This document shows positions 26,353-35,552 of a stretch of 64,000 bases of DNA, piece after piece (position 1 is the stretch's first letter; every line of letters starts with the position of its first letter). The notes beneath the pieces were generated by a model. The model did no database searches. It saw only the letters and a program-made list of their open reading frames with translations, and had not been told where the DNA came from. The DNA is taken from assembly GCA_002315765.1 (NCBI GenBank), contig DCIE01000028.1, positions 42,406 to 106,405 on the forward strand, written 5' to 3'. Made by a program: the position numbers and the translations under genes. The stretch comes from Ruminococcaceae bacterium UBA1734 (GTDB lineage: Bacteria; Bacillota; Clostridia; Oscillospirales; Acutalibacteraceae).

Positions 26353-26379
26353 CAAAACGGTATAAAAGTTTTATACTGT
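26349..26379 (+). promoter_or_regulatory. thrS promoter with overlapping operator-like palindrome
   Basis: TTGACA (26349-26354), 17-base spacer, TATACT (26372-26377). The arms ACGGTATAAAA (26357-26367) and TTTTATACTGT (26369-26379) form a near-perfect 23-bp palindrome covering the spacer and the -10 box. The -35 overlaps the asnB stop. The leader to the ATG is only about 27 nt, so no T-box fits. Confidence 0.65.
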
Positions 26380-26410
26380 TAGTATATATTTTCCAAGAAA
26401 GGAAAAAGGT

Positions 26411-28174
26411 ATGAAAATTATTTATAAAGACGGCACAGTAACCGAGTGCCCGGAAGATTTAGAACTTGAGGTAATAAGACATAGTGCTTCCCATATTATG
26501 GCTCAGGCTATTAAAAGGCTTTATCCTCATGCTGATTTCGGTTACGGTCCTGCAACCGAAAAGGGATTTTATTATGATGTTGATTTAGGCGACACTAAGT
26601 TAACAGATGAGGATTTGACAAAAATCGAGGCTGAAATGAAGAAGATTGTTAAGGAAAATCTTCCGATTAAGCCCTTTATCTTAAGTAGGGAAGAGGCTGT
26701 AAAGCTAATGACCGAAAGAGGAGCAAAGTATAAGGTTGAGCATATCGGCGATTTACCCGAGGATGCCGAGATTAGTTTCTATCAGCAGGGTGAGTACATA
26801 GATATGTGTACAGGACCTCACCTTTGTTATACCAAGGCTTTAAAGGCGTTTAAGGTAACACAACAGTCGGGTGCTTATTGGAAAAACGATAAGGACAATA
26901 AGATGCTTACCCGTATTAACGGCATCGCTTTCCGTACCCAAGACGAGCTTGATGAGTATGTTAAATTAATGGAGGAGGCTGAGCGCCGAGACCATCGTAA
27001 GATAGGCAAGGAAATGGAATTGTTTATGCTTTGCGATGAAGGTCCGGGATTTCCCTTCTTCCTTCCAAACGGTATGCTTCTTAAAAATGCTCTTATTGAT
27101 TATTGGAGAGAAATTCATAAAAAAGCAGGATATGTTGAGGTTTCAACCCCCCTTATTATGAACCGTCATTTGTGGGAAACATCAGGCCACTGGGACCACT
27201 ATAAAGATAATATGTACGCAACAAAGATTGACGATGAGGACTATTGCATTAAACCTATGAACTGCCCGGGCGGTGTTATGGTTTACAGAGCAAAACCCCA
27301 TAGTTACCGTGAGCTCCCCTTGAGAGTGGGAGAGTTGGGACTTGTTCACCGTCATGAGTTAAAGGGTGCTTTGCACGGACTTTTCCGTGTTCGTTGCTTT
27401 ACTCAGGACGATGCCCACATCTTTATGACAAGAGAGCAAATCACCGATGAGATTATAAGTGTTGTTGACCTTATTAACAGCGTTTATTCCAAGTTCGGTT
27501 TTGAATACTTTGTAGAACTTTCCACCCGTCCTGAGGACAGTATGGGCAGCGATGAAGATTGGGAGGCAGCAACAAACGGTCTTAAGGCTGCTCTCGAAAA
27601 GATAGGCTTACCTTATATTGTAAATGAGGGAGACGGCGCATTCTACGGACCTAAGATTGACTTCCACCTTCGTGATTCCATCGGAAGAACATGGCAATGC
27701 GGAACAATTCAGCTTGACTTCCAGATGCCGCTTAACTTCGGCCTTGAATATGTTGACGAAGACGGAACAAAGAAGCGTCCTATTATGATTCATCGTGTTT
27801 GCTACGGTTCTATAGAGAGATTTATCGGTATTTTAACCGAGCACTTTGCCGGAAAATTCCCAACTTGGCTTTCTCCGATGCAGGTTAAGGTATTAACTTT
27901 ACCGGGACTTGACGAGGGATATGCCAAGGGAATTTACGATAAACTTTGCGAGGCAGGTATTCGTGCCGAGTTTGATAACCGTAACGAGAAAATCGGTTAC
28001 AAGGTTAGAGAGGCTCGACAGGTTAACCGTGTTCCTTATATGCTTATTGTGGGCAAAAAGGAAGCCGAGGAAGGTACTGTTTCAATCAGAGACAGAGAAA
28101 CCGACCAAACTACAACCATGTCCTTTGACGAATTTCTTTGCAAGATTAAAAAGGAAATTTCCGATAGAGCATAA
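26411..28174 (+). CDS. thrS: Threonyl-tRNA synthetase lacking the TGS domain
   Basis: 587 residues against the usual ~640. Editing domain intact (RHSASHIMAQA, DMCTGPHLCY giving the HxxxH...CxxxH site), catalytic core with motif 2/3 features and zinc ligands (MNCPGGVM, HRHELKGALHGLFRVR, TQDDAHIF, FYGPKIDFHL, IMIHRVCYGSIERF) and the anticodon-binding domain. The N-terminus starts MKIIYKDGTVTECPED, like the first strands of a TGS domain, then goes straight into the editing domain. No upstream in-frame start can restore the missing ~50 residues. It should still charge tRNA-Thr. Confidence 0.95.
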   Translation: MKIIYKDGTVTECPEDLELEVIRHSASHIMAQAIKRLYPHADFGYGPATEKGFYYDVDLGDTKLTDEDLTKIEAEMKKIVKENLPIKPFILSREEAVKLMTERGAKYKVEHIGDLPEDAEISFYQQGEYIDMCTGPHLCYTKALKAFKVTQQSGAYWKNDKDNKMLTRINGIAFRTQDELDEYVKLMEEAERRDHRKIGKEMELFMLCDEGPGFPFFLPNGMLLKNALIDYWREIHKKAGYVEVSTPLIMNRHLWETSGHWDHYKDNMYATKIDDEDYCIKPMNCPGGVMVYRAKPHSYRELPLRVGELGLVHRHELKGALHGLFRVRCFTQDDAHIFMTREQITDEIISVVDLINSVYSKFGFEYFVELSTRPEDSMGSDEDWEAATNGLKAALEKIGLPYIVNEGDGAFYGPKIDFHLRDSIGRTWQCGTIQLDFQMPLNFGLEYVDEDGTKKRPIMIHRVCYGSIERFIGILTEHFAGKFPTWLSPMQVKVLTLPGLDEGYAKGIYDKLCEAGIRAEFDNRNEKIGYKVREARQVNRVPYMLIVGKKEAEEGTVSIRDRETDQTTTMSFDEFLCKIKKEISDRA

Positions 28175-28189
28175 ATATTTAAAATTTTC

Positions 28190-28219
28190 GGGCGAAGGGA
28201 AAACTCCCATCGCCCTTAT
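28190..28219 (+). terminator. Terminator-like hairpin after thrS
   Basis: GGGCGA (28190-28195) pairs with TCGCCC (28210-28215), with an inner GGG/CCC pairing, followed by TTATTTAT. The T-run is imperfect, so some readthrough into the methyltransferase gene is likely. Confidence 0.65.
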
Positions 28220-28234
28220 TTATAGGAGATTAGT

Positions 28235-28975
28235 ATGTACCGAGATTTTGCCGTTGTTTACGATAAGCTTATGGGTGATGCCGATTATACGGAAAGAACA
28301 AAATATGTTTTATCCCTTTTTGACGAGTATGACAGAAAGCCTACTCTTTTGCTTGACCTGTGTTGCGGAACGGGTAATTTTTCCACGAAACTGTCAGAAA
28401 ACGGCATATCGGTTATCGGCGTGGATATTTCGGAGGAAATGCTGAGTGTCGCAAGAGAGAAAGCCATAAATAAAGGGGAGGATATACTCTATTTATGTCA
28501 GGATGCCACCGAGCTTGACCTATACGGAACGGTTGACGGCGCAGTTTGCCTTATGGATAGTTTAAACCATATTACCGACTATGAGGATTTTTGTAAGGCG
28601 GTAGAGAAAGTATCATTGTTCCTCGAAAAGGACAGACTTTTTATTTTCGATGTTAATACTCTTTATAAAGCAAAGGAGATTTTAGGGAATAATACCTTTG
28701 TTTCGGAAGAAGAGGGGGTTTTTCTCACTTGGCAAAATGAATTTCATAAGGAGACAAACCAAAATAATATATATCTTGACTTTTTCGTGGAAAAAGAAAA
28801 CGGAGATTACGAAAGATACAGCGAGAATATAACCGAAAGGGTATATTCAGGAAAAGAGATGGAAAATGCGTTAAAGTCGGCAGGTCTTGAAGTTTTGGCG
28901 GTGCTTGACGATATGAAAAAAACATCCCCCGACAAGGAAAGTCAAAGGATGTTCTATGTTACAAGAAAATTATAA
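28235..28975 (+). CDS. Class I SAM-dependent methyltransferase
   Basis: 246 residues. Rossmann methyltransferase: motif I LLLDLCCGTGNFSTKL (about 44-59), VIGVDISEEML (motif II), DGAVCLMDSLNHI and FDVNTLYK. The early YDKLMGDADYTERTKYV is seen in a group of small-molecule methyltransferases. Substrate unknown. AGGAGA precedes the ATG. Its 3' end overlaps the convergent aroB by 6 bases. Confidence 0.88.
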   Translation: MYRDFAVVYDKLMGDADYTERTKYVLSLFDEYDRKPTLLLDLCCGTGNFSTKLSENGISVIGVDISEEMLSVAREKAINKGEDILYLCQDATELDLYGTVDGAVCLMDSLNHITDYEDFCKAVEKVSLFLEKDRLFIFDVNTLYKAKEILGNNTFVSEEEGVFLTWQNEFHKETNQNNIYLDFFVEKENGDYERYSENITERVYSGKEMENALKSAGLEVLAVLDDMKKTSPDKESQRMFYVTRKL

Positions 28976-30013
28976 TAGGTTTAAAAGCTCCTCTTTTGAA
29001 AGGGAAACTTCTTTGCATTTACCCAATTCTTCGGGCAGTAGAAAGATTATTCTGCTGTCCTTATTTTTTTTGTCTTTAAGACAGGAAAGGGATAAATCCT
29101 CTTTGGAGAAGGGCAAATCAAAATATAATCCGAAAGCCGAAACGGCATCAAATATTTCTTTTACGGTATCGCTACGGCAAATTCCTGATTTTTCGGCAAT
29201 TTGAGCCTCTATCACCATTCCGGTGCCAACGGCTTTCCCGTGGGGTATAGAATAATTGCTTAAAAGCTCAATTCCGTGGGCTATGGTATGCCCCACATTA
29301 AGATAATTCCTAATACCCAATGTGTCAAACTCATCTTTTTCCACAATATCTCTTTTAAGGGTGATACATTCCTTAATAATATGGGATAAATTGTCAAAAA
29401 GTGTACCTTTTTTAATATGGTCGATTACGGATAGGGAAGAAATAATGTTACACTTAATAACCTCGGCCATTCCCTCACAAAAAATATCTCTCGGCAAATT
29501 TTTAATAATTTCGGTATCGCAAATAACAAGTTCGGGTTGCTTGAAAACACCTGCCAAGTTCTTGCCGTTTTTTAGGTCGATGGCTGTCTTTCCTCCCACT
29601 GATGAATCTACAGCCGAAAGGAGAGTTGTGGGTATTTGAATAACCGAAACACCTCGCATATAAAGAGCACTCGCAAGACCTGTGATATCTCCTACAACAC
29701 CGCCGCCAAGGGCAATAAAGGTATCTTTTCGGTGGAAGTTACATTTGGCGGCAAACTCTAAAATATCAGATAGTGTTTGGATATTTTTAGAAGGCTCGCC
29801 GTTTTTGAATACAAACTTGTTTGTTTCAAATCCGTTTTCGGTTAAGATTTTGACTAAAGAATTTCCGTATAATTCATCCACAATATCATCGGTTACAATT
29901 AAAACCTTTTTTGTTGGACAAAATGGGAGAATAAGGCTCGGAATACGGTGAAAAACATTTTCGCCTAAAATAACATCATATTTTTCCGAAGTGCCTATGT
30001 GTATTTTTTCCAT
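28970..30013 (-). CDS. aroB: 3-dehydroquinate synthase
   Basis: 347 residues. NAD-binding region with GEPSKNIQTL and ALGGGVVGDITG (about 97-108), TTLLSAVDSSVGGKTAIDLKNGKN, and zinc ligands in GMAEVIKCNII, NVGHTIAHGIE and IPHGKAVGTGM. Second step of the shikimate pathway (DAHP to dehydroquinate). No other aro gene is adjacent. AGGAGG lies 7 bases before the ATG. Tail-to-tail overlap with the methyltransferase gene. Confidence 0.95.
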   Translation of the reverse strand: MEKIHIGTSEKYDVILGENVFHRIPSLILPFCPTKKVLIVTDDIVDELYGNSLVKILTENGFETNKFVFKNGEPSKNIQTLSDILEFAAKCNFHRKDTFIALGGGVVGDITGLASALYMRGVSVIQIPTTLLSAVDSSVGGKTAIDLKNGKNLAGVFKQPELVICDTEIIKNLPRDIFCEGMAEVIKCNIISSLSVIDHIKKGTLFDNLSHIIKECITLKRDIVEKDEFDTLGIRNYLNVGHTIAHGIELLSNYSIPHGKAVGTGMVIEAQIAEKSGICRSDTVKEIFDAVSAFGLYFDLPFSKEDLSLSCLKDKKNKDSRIIFLLPEELGKCKEVSLSKEELLNLL

Positions 30014-30069
30014 ATCTATTCCTCCTTTTTAACATTGTAGCATAAATTTTCCGAAAAACAAAAAGCAAA

Positions 30070-32202
30070 TTATTCCTTTATTCCACGCATAGTAAGGCTG
30101 ATTCGCTTTTTTGCTATGTCAACCGATTCAACCCACACCTTTACAATATCACCGATTTTTAAAACCTCGCTTGGATGTTTAATAAATTTATCGGTTATTT
30201 TCGATATGTGAACAAGTCCGTCTTGGTGAACACCGATATCCACAAAAGCACCGAAATCAATAACATTTCTAACTGTTCCGGTAAGCTCCATTCCGGGTTT
30301 TAACGATTCTATGCCTAAAATATCTGTGCGAAGAAGTGGCTTTGGAAGCTCATCTCTCGGGTCTCTTCCCGGGTGGGATAATTCGCCTATAATGTCCTTT
30401 AAGGTCGGAACACCTACACCGATTTCCTCGGCAACCGAGTATATTCCTCTTTCGTTTACCTTGTTTTCAAGGTCTTTAACACTGTTGGCTTTCATATCAA
30501 ATAATTTAAGCAATTTTTCTGTGGCATCATAACTTTCAGGGTGAACAGCCGTGTGGTCAAGTGGGTTTTTGCTTTCACTTACCCTTAAAAATCCGGCACA
30601 TTGCTGGAAGGCTTTAGGTCCTAATTTCGGCACTTTTTTAAGCTGCGCCCTTGAGGTAAACATTCCGTTTTCTTCCCTGAATGCCACAATATTTTTGGCA
30701 ACCGAGGCATTAATTCCCGCAACATGCTCAAGTAAAGGCGCTGATGCAGTATTAAGGTCGGCACCCACCGAGTTTACGCAGGATTCCACCACACCGTTTA
30801 GGGCTTCGGTTAGGTGATTTTGGGGTAAATCGTGCTGATATTGTCCCACACCGATGGCTTTCGGGTCAATCTTTACAAGCTCGGCAAGTGGGTCTTGAAT
30901 TCGTCTCGCAATAGAAACTGCCGAACGGAGATTGACATCATAGTCTGGGAATTCAGCCGCAGCAAGTTTTGATGCGGAATATACCGAGGCTCCGGCTTCG
31001 CTTACCACCATATATGCGGTTTTGCCGTTGTTTATCTCTTTAAGTAACCGGGCGGTGAAAACCTCTGTTTCGTGGGAGGCAGTACCGTTACCGATGGCGA
31101 TAATTTCCACATCATATTTTTTAATAAATCCCGAGATTATTCTTTTTGCCTCGTCAATTCGCTTGAACTGTTCTACGGGATAAACTATGCCGGTGTCTAA
31201 AACCCTGCCGATTTGGTCAATAACGGCAGTTTTACAGCCGTGCTGATAGCCCGGGTCAAGACCTAATGTAACCTTACCTTTAACAGGCGGTTGCATAAGT
31301 AGGTGTCTTAGATTTTCCGAAAAAACACCGATTGCCGAATTTGATGCGGTTTCGGTGAGCTCGTTTCGTATTTCTCTTTCAATAGATGGGAAAATAAGGC
31401 GGGTATAAGCATCTTCACCGGCTTTTAAAACCTCTTGCGAACAAAGGTTATTTCCCTTAATATGCTCATTGACTATTATATTTATGGCTTTTTCCTGCTG
31501 GAAATCAATCTTAACCTTTAAAAATTCTTCTCTTTCACCACGGTTTATTGCAAGAATTCTATGTCCCGGGATTTTTGAAAGAGGCTCTTTATATTCGTAG
31601 TAATTTGAATATACACTGTCTTCTTCCTTTGATGCGGCGGATACTAAAAAACCGTTTTGTTTGCAAACATATCGTATTCTTTTTCTGACATTGGCATCAT
31701 CGGAAATAAGCTCGGCGATAATATCTCTCGCACCGGCAAGGGCATCTTCCGTAGTTTCTACATTTTCGTTTAAATAATCCTCGGCGATTTTTTGGGGGTC
31801 AATACCGTTTTCCTGTGCATAAACGGCATCTGCCAGGCCCTGCAATCCCTTTTCCTTTGCCACGGTGGCACGGGTTCTTCTTTTAGGTCTGAATGGCCTA
31901 TATATATCCTCAAGTTCGGTTAAGGTTTCGGCAGTGTTTAATGCCTTTTCGATTTCATCGGTTAAAGCCCCTTGTTCACTTATGGTTTCGATATACTTTT
32001 CTCGTGTTTCCTCTAAGTTGCGAAGATAGTTAAGGCGTTCGGAAAGTTCTCTCAAAATTTGGTCGTCTAAAGAGCCGGTTTGCTCCTTGCGGTAACGGGC
32101 AATAAAGGGTATAGTATTTCCGTCATCAAGTAAAGATATAATATTATCCGCATATTTTTGTTCTATTTTAAATTCCTTTGCAATTTTTTCGTTAATGGTC
32201 AT
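30070..32202 (-). CDS. tex: Tex family S1 RNA-binding protein
   Basis: 710 residues from the ATG at 32202 (AGGAAAGGA upstream; the frame runs 29 codons further without a binding site). N-terminal Tex helical domain (IPFIARYRKEQTGSLDD), YqgF-like domain (VTLGLDPGYQHGCKTAVID), helix-hairpin-helix (GVGQYQHDLPQ, VNSVGADLNTASAPLL) and a C-terminal S1 domain (GMELTGTVRNVIDFGAFVDIG, about 630-700). A conserved nucleic-acid-binding protein linked to transcription. Normal length. Confidence 0.95.
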   Translation of the reverse strand: MTINEKIAKEFKIEQKYADNIISLLDDGNTIPFIARYRKEQTGSLDDQILRELSERLNYLRNLEETREKYIETISEQGALTDEIEKALNTAETLTELEDIYRPFRPKRRTRATVAKEKGLQGLADAVYAQENGIDPQKIAEDYLNENVETTEDALAGARDIIAELISDDANVRKRIRYVCKQNGFLVSAASKEEDSVYSNYYEYKEPLSKIPGHRILAINRGEREEFLKVKIDFQQEKAINIIVNEHIKGNNLCSQEVLKAGEDAYTRLIFPSIEREIRNELTETASNSAIGVFSENLRHLLMQPPVKGKVTLGLDPGYQHGCKTAVIDQIGRVLDTGIVYPVEQFKRIDEAKRIISGFIKKYDVEIIAIGNGTASHETEVFTARLLKEINNGKTAYMVVSEAGASVYSASKLAAAEFPDYDVNLRSAVSIARRIQDPLAELVKIDPKAIGVGQYQHDLPQNHLTEALNGVVESCVNSVGADLNTASAPLLEHVAGINASVAKNIVAFREENGMFTSRAQLKKVPKLGPKAFQQCAGFLRVSESKNPLDHTAVHPESYDATEKLLKLFDMKANSVKDLENKVNERGIYSVAEEIGVGVPTLKDIIGELSHPGRDPRDELPKPLLRTDILGIESLKPGMELTGTVRNVIDFGAFVDIGVHQDGLVHISKITDKFIKHPSEVLKIGDIVKVWVESVDIAKKRISLTMRGIKE

Positions 32203-32278
32203 ATTCTGTTCCTTTCCTGGATTAATAAAAACATTATACCATATTTTTCTCGGATTTTGTTGTTTAATTTTCATTTTA

Positions 32279-32313
32279 ATAAAAAACACCTGCCGATTTT
32301 TTCGGCAGGTGTT
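32279..32313 (-). terminator. Terminator after mscL
   Basis: On the minus strand AACACCTGCCGA (32302-32313) pairs with TCGGCAGGTGTT (32285-32296), then a T-run. A strong 12-bp stem. Confidence 0.9.
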
Positions 32314-32398
32314 AATATTCTCACATATATATTAGTATTTTGAGACCTCTACGATTTTAAATGTAGCTTTTTCCTACTTTTCTGCATATTTTGCTATT

Positions 32399-32803
32399 TT
32401 ATAGAATTTCAGATGTACAATGAGGACAACGGGTGGCTTCCAAATCAATTTCACTTTTACAATACGGACAGGTCTTGGTAGTAATTTCCACAACTTCTTC
32501 TGTATTCTTCTTTTTGGCATTAAGCAGAGCATTTATTCCCTTTAATATAAGGAATAAAACAAAGGCGATAATGATAAAGTTAATAACCGCCGAAATAAAA
32601 GAAGAAATAAATCCGGCTATCTCGGACCAGGAATATAATCCTTTATGTGCACCGGTTACAAGATTTAAAATAGGATTAATGAAATTATCGGTTAGAGATG
32701 TTACAATCGCAGTAAAAGCAGAACCGATAATTACACCAATTGCTAAGTCCAGTACATTTCCTTTAAGTGCAAATTCCTTAAATTCATTCAAAAACTTTTT
32801 CAT
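32399..32803 (-). CDS. mscL: Large-conductance mechanosensitive channel with zinc ribbon
   Basis: 134 residues from the ATG at 32803 (AAAGGAT upstream; the open frame to 33103 is not coding). MscL core: [27 protein letters not shown] split across the first helix, then TM2 ([18 protein letters not shown]). The C-terminus carries [18 protein letters not shown], a two-CxxC zinc ribbon (about 111-128) that I have seen in clostridial MscL. The channel releases solutes on hypo-osmotic shock. Transcribed away from spo0A. Confidence 0.93.
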   Translation of the reverse strand: MKKFLNEFKEFALKGNVLDLAIGVIIGSAFTAIVTSLTDNFINPILNLVTGAHKGLYSWSEIAGFISSFISAVINFIIIAFVLFLILKGINALLNAKKKNTEEVVEITTKTCPYCKSEIDLEATRCPHCTSEIL

Positions 32804-32904
32804 AATTACAAATCCTTTCAAAAAATAATTCTTATGTATTATACCATAACGATTTGTTTTTTTAAAGAAGAAAAAATGTATTTTTGCAGATTTTTTAATA
32901 GTTT

Positions 32905-33000
32905 TTGTCGGATTTATTAGAATTTTATTGCATTTAATTAGAAGAAATCTAAATTTGTCGTGAAAAAATACTTGAAATTTGGAATTTTGTGTGATAAAAT
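32905..33000 (+). promoter_or_regulatory. spo0A promoter with possible 0A boxes
   Basis: TTGAAA (32972-32977), 17-base spacer, TAAAAT (32995-33000). Two degenerate 0A-box-like sequences lie upstream, TTTTGTCGGAT (around 32904-32914) and TTTGTCGTGA (32954-32963), resembling TTTGTCRAA. Autoregulation is inferred. Confidence 0.5.
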
Positions 33001-33033
33001 ATGAAAAACAAAAAAATTCAGGAGGAATTTCAA

Positions 33034-33825
33034 ATGGATAAAAAATTAAAAGTAATGGTTGCGGACGACTCAACCGAATTGGGACAGGTATTTGCAAAAA
33101 CATTCAGCAGTTATGGTATGGATGTAACGCTTTGCGAAAAAGACGGGAAGAAATTGGTGGAAAAAATAAACACCGGAAATCCCGATGTTGTTTTAGCTGA
33201 TGTATTTATGCCTAATCTTGACATTTTAGGTGTACTTTCAAGCATTAATTCAAAAGATAATCTACATAAGCCTTTAGTAATGGCAATGTCCGGTTTTGAC
33301 AACAGCCGCCTTGAAAGGGAGACACTTAATGCCGGAGCAAGTTATTATTTTCTAAAGCCTTTTGACATAGATACTCTGGCTCAAAGAATTATTCAGCTTT
33401 CAAATTGGCATAACGATAAAGAACCTATAATTATGCGTAACAATGTCTTAACAGACGGAGATTTGGAACTTATGATAACCGAAATATTACACCAAATAGG
33501 TGTACCTGCCCATATTAAAGGTTATCAATATCTTCGGGAATCAATTATGCTGTCAGTTAAAGATACCGAAATGATTAACTCGATAACCAAGCTTTTATAT
33601 CCCACTGTTGCAAAAAACAACAAAACAACCTCGTCAAGGGTAGAACGGGCTATCCGTCATGCCATAGAGGTTGCTTGGGACCGTGGTGATATTGATACTT
33701 TAAATTCATACTTTGGATTTACGGTACAAAATGACCGTGGCAAGCCCACAAACAGCGAGTTTATCGCTATGATATCCGATAAACTGCGGCTGAGAATAGC
33801 AAGGAGTGAGCTTTGCCACGCATAA
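33034..33825 (+). CDS. spo0A: Sporulation master regulator Spo0A
   Basis: 263 residues from the ATG at 33034 (AGGAGG upstream). Receiver domain (VMVADDSTE acidic pocket, phospho-acceptor Asp in [10 protein letters not shown] near 58, Lys in YFLKPFD) joined to the Spo0A DNA-binding domain, including [22 protein letters not shown] and the recognition-helix region [19 protein letters not shown]. Phosphorylated Spo0A switches cells into sporulation. Its presence supports a spore-forming lineage, although Spo0A also occurs in non-sporulating clostridia. spoIVB, often just upstream, is not here. Confidence 0.95.
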   Translation: MDKKLKVMVADDSTELGQVFAKTFSSYGMDVTLCEKDGKKLVEKINTGNPDVVLADVFMPNLDILGVLSSINSKDNLHKPLVMAMSGFDNSRLERETLNAGASYYFLKPFDIDTLAQRIIQLSNWHNDKEPIIMRNNVLTDGDLELMITEILHQIGVPAHIKGYQYLRESIMLSVKDTEMINSITKLLYPTVAKNNKTTSSRVERAIRHAIEVAWDRGDIDTLNSYFGFTVQNDRGKPTNSEFIAMISDKLRLRIARSELCHA

Positions 33826-33833
33826 CAAATATG

Positions 33834-34820
33834 TTAATTATCAAAGGAACTGAAGAAATCTAATACATTAGATTCATATCCCTCTTTATCCACAAGATAA
33901 CTTGCGGCATGGTCGGCGCCGGGGACTACAAAAAGTCTTTTCGGTGCGGTACATGCACGGTAGTTTTCGTATGTCATTGAAACCGGAACAAAATTATCGT
34001 CTGTTCCGTGTATAAATAATACAGGGGTCTTATTATCCTTTAAGGCATCAATGGTGGAATAATCACCGGCACCGTAGTTAATTTTCTCTCTGCATAGATT
34101 TTCTATTTCACTTTGCCTTAGAGAATAGGGTAGATGAACCTTTGTAGATACATGTTTAAAGATTTCCTTTGCCGATGTAAAACCGCAATCGGCAACAATT
34201 CCCTTAACTCTATTTGGAAGATTAAATCCCGATGCCATAAGAACAGTTGCGGCACCCATTGAAATACCCAGAAGATATATGGGTATTTCTTGGGTGTTTT
34301 CCATTAGCCAATTAACCCAAGAAAGACAATCGTACCTTTCTACCATACCAAATCCCATATACTCTCCGCCGCTGTTTCCCTGACCTCTTTGCTCGACATA
34401 CAAAATATCACAGTCGTTATTGTGAAGAAAATCGGCAGAAGCACCGAAATCTCTATACCAATTTGACCTCCAACCGTGCATAGCTAAAACTATTCGTTTT
34501 GGATTTTGACAGGAATAATAGTGTCCTACAAGCCTTGTATCGTCATTAGCTGTGATTTCAATTTCTCTCATGGGCTTTTCTTTTAGTTCTTCGCCCTTAG
34601 CAACTGTATCTTTATATACCTCGTTTTCAAAAATAGCATCAAGTTTATTATCCTTAATAGGCTTTATTGATTTAGGCTCGTGTCGGTTCAGTGCTTCTTC
34701 TACCAATGCCTTTGTCAGCTTGTTTGAAACAAGGGTGGCAGTTACGGCAGCGGCAACAGCGGCTCCCATACCAAAAAGTAAATGTTCTGTCTTTTTTTTC
34801 ACAAAATCATTTCCTTTCAT
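33834..34820 (-). CDS. Membrane-anchored alpha/beta hydrolase
   Basis: 328 residues. A short N-terminal helix (LLFGMGAAVAAAVTATLVS, about 14-32) may anchor it. Hydrolase features: LAMHGWRSNWYRDFG, nucleophile elbow GISMGAATV (Ser near 190), acid in HGTDDNFVP and base in GADHAASY. Typical of the YtpA/BAAT-like serine hydrolases common in Firmicutes; substrate unknown. Converges with spo0A (8-base gap). Confidence 0.88.
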   Translation of the reverse strand: MKGNDFVKKKTEHLLFGMGAAVAAAVTATLVSNKLTKALVEEALNRHEPKSIKPIKDNKLDAIFENEVYKDTVAKGEELKEKPMREIEITANDDTRLVGHYYSCQNPKRIVLAMHGWRSNWYRDFGASADFLHNNDCDILYVEQRGQGNSGGEYMGFGMVERYDCLSWVNWLMENTQEIPIYLLGISMGAATVLMASGFNLPNRVKGIVADCGFTSAKEIFKHVSTKVHLPYSLRQSEIENLCREKINYGAGDYSTIDALKDNKTPVLFIHGTDDNFVPVSMTYENYRACTAPKRLFVVPGADHAASYLVDKEGYESNVLDFFSSFDN

Positions 34821-34883
34821 ATTGATAATGTCTTTACTACTATATTATATCCCTTTTTTTGATTTTTACAACCATTTATCAAA

Positions 34884-34918
34884 TAAAAAAATCACCACTT
34901 CACTTAAGAAATGGTGAT
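34884..34918 (-). terminator. Terminator after rpsT
   Basis: On the minus strand ATCACCATTTC pairs with GAAGTGGTGAT (34891-34918 overall), followed by seven T. Confidence 0.88.
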
Positions 34919-34946
34919 ACATTATTTTTTGCAAAAAATAATCCAA

Positions 34947-35207
34947 TTAGCAAGAAGCATTAAACTTCTTAACAAGAGCAGACTTCTTATGAGCAGCGTT
35001 ATTCTTGTGAATAAGACCCTTAACTGCAGCCTGGTCAATCTTAATAACAGCAGCTTTTACTGCGTCAGAAGCATCGGCAGCCTTACTGTCGATAGCTGCA
35101 TCTGCCTTCTTAATTGCAGTTCTAAGAGCTGAACGATAAGCTTTGTTGCGTTCAAGATTAGCTTTGCTGACAGCTACTCTTTTCTTTGCAGATTTAATAT
35201 TCGGCAT
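34947..35207 (-). CDS. rpsT: 30S ribosomal protein S20
   Basis: 86 residues: MPNIKSAKKRVAVSKANLERN is split here as MPNIKSAKKRV and the helical NRAYRSALRTAIKKAD-like region (RNKAYRSALRTAIKKAD), plus KGLIHKNNAAHKKSALVKKFN. Binds 16S rRNA. Monocistronic, with its own promoter and terminator. GGGAGGTGG precedes the ATG. Confidence 0.97.
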   Translation of the reverse strand: MPNIKSAKKRVAVSKANLERNKAYRSALRTAIKKADAAIDSKAADASDAVKAAVIKIDQAAVKGLIHKNNAAHKKSALVKKFNASC

Positions 35208-35243
35208 TATGCCACCTCCCTATAATTTCTAACAGCAAAAGAT

Positions 35244-35272
35244 ATAATATCACATTATTAATAAAAAAGCAA
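35244..35272 (-). promoter_or_regulatory. rpsT promoter
   Basis: On the minus strand TTGCTT (35267-35272), 17-base spacer, TATTAT (35244-35249). Confidence 0.6.
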
Positions 35273-35312
35273 GGCTTTTATTTAAAAAATTACCAAAAAA
35301 TATTTATCAGTA

Positions 35313-35341
35313 TTGACATCTCGGTATTAATGTGGTAAAAT
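35313..35341 (+). promoter_or_regulatory. Promoter of the glycine riboswitch-AGCS transcript
   Basis: TTGACA (35313-35318), 17-base spacer, TAAAAT (35336-35341). Confidence 0.8.
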
Positions 35342-35377
35342 AACTGCATAATTCCTGTGAAACATCAGAATCGTTTA

Positions 35378-35490
35378 ATCGAAACTGAAAGCGGAGGAAT
35401 CTCTGGAGAATCTCATTTAGTTGAGTGCCGAAGGTGCAACGGCGGCGAAAGCCCCCCGAATCTCTCAGGCAAAAGGACAGAGCCGATATG
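35378..35490 (+). ncRNA. Glycine riboswitch (single complete aptamer)
   Basis: The hallmark motifs are present in order: GGAGGAATCTCTGGAGA, GTGCCGAAGGTGCAA, and the 3' consensus CTCAGGCAAAAGGACAGAG. Only one full aptamer is apparent; the ~30 bases upstream (GAAACATCAGAATCG...) may form the short partner stem seen in singlet forms. It is followed by an intrinsic terminator and then a Na+:alanine/glycine symporter gene, so it is a transcriptional switch on amino-acid transport. Boundaries approximate. Confidence 0.9.
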
Positions 35491-35521
35491 TTTTTTCGGT
35501 ATTACCTTGTTTTTCAGATTT

Positions 35522-35552
35522 CCGTCTGCAGTTTGCAGGCGGTTTTTATTTT
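35522..35552 (+). terminator. Riboswitch expression-platform terminator
   Basis: CCGTCTGCA (35522-35530) pairs with TGCAGGCGG (35534-35542), followed by TTTTTATTTTTT, 19 bases before the symporter ATG. Confidence 0.85.

Noticed and set aside
26353..26410. T-box leader for thrS
   Set aside because: The leader is far too short and lacks the T-box core (TGGNACCGCG).
32804..33103. N-terminal extension of MscL by 100 residues
   Set aside because: MscL proteins start at [15 protein letters not shown] sequence and an AAAGGAT site precedes the ATG at 32803.
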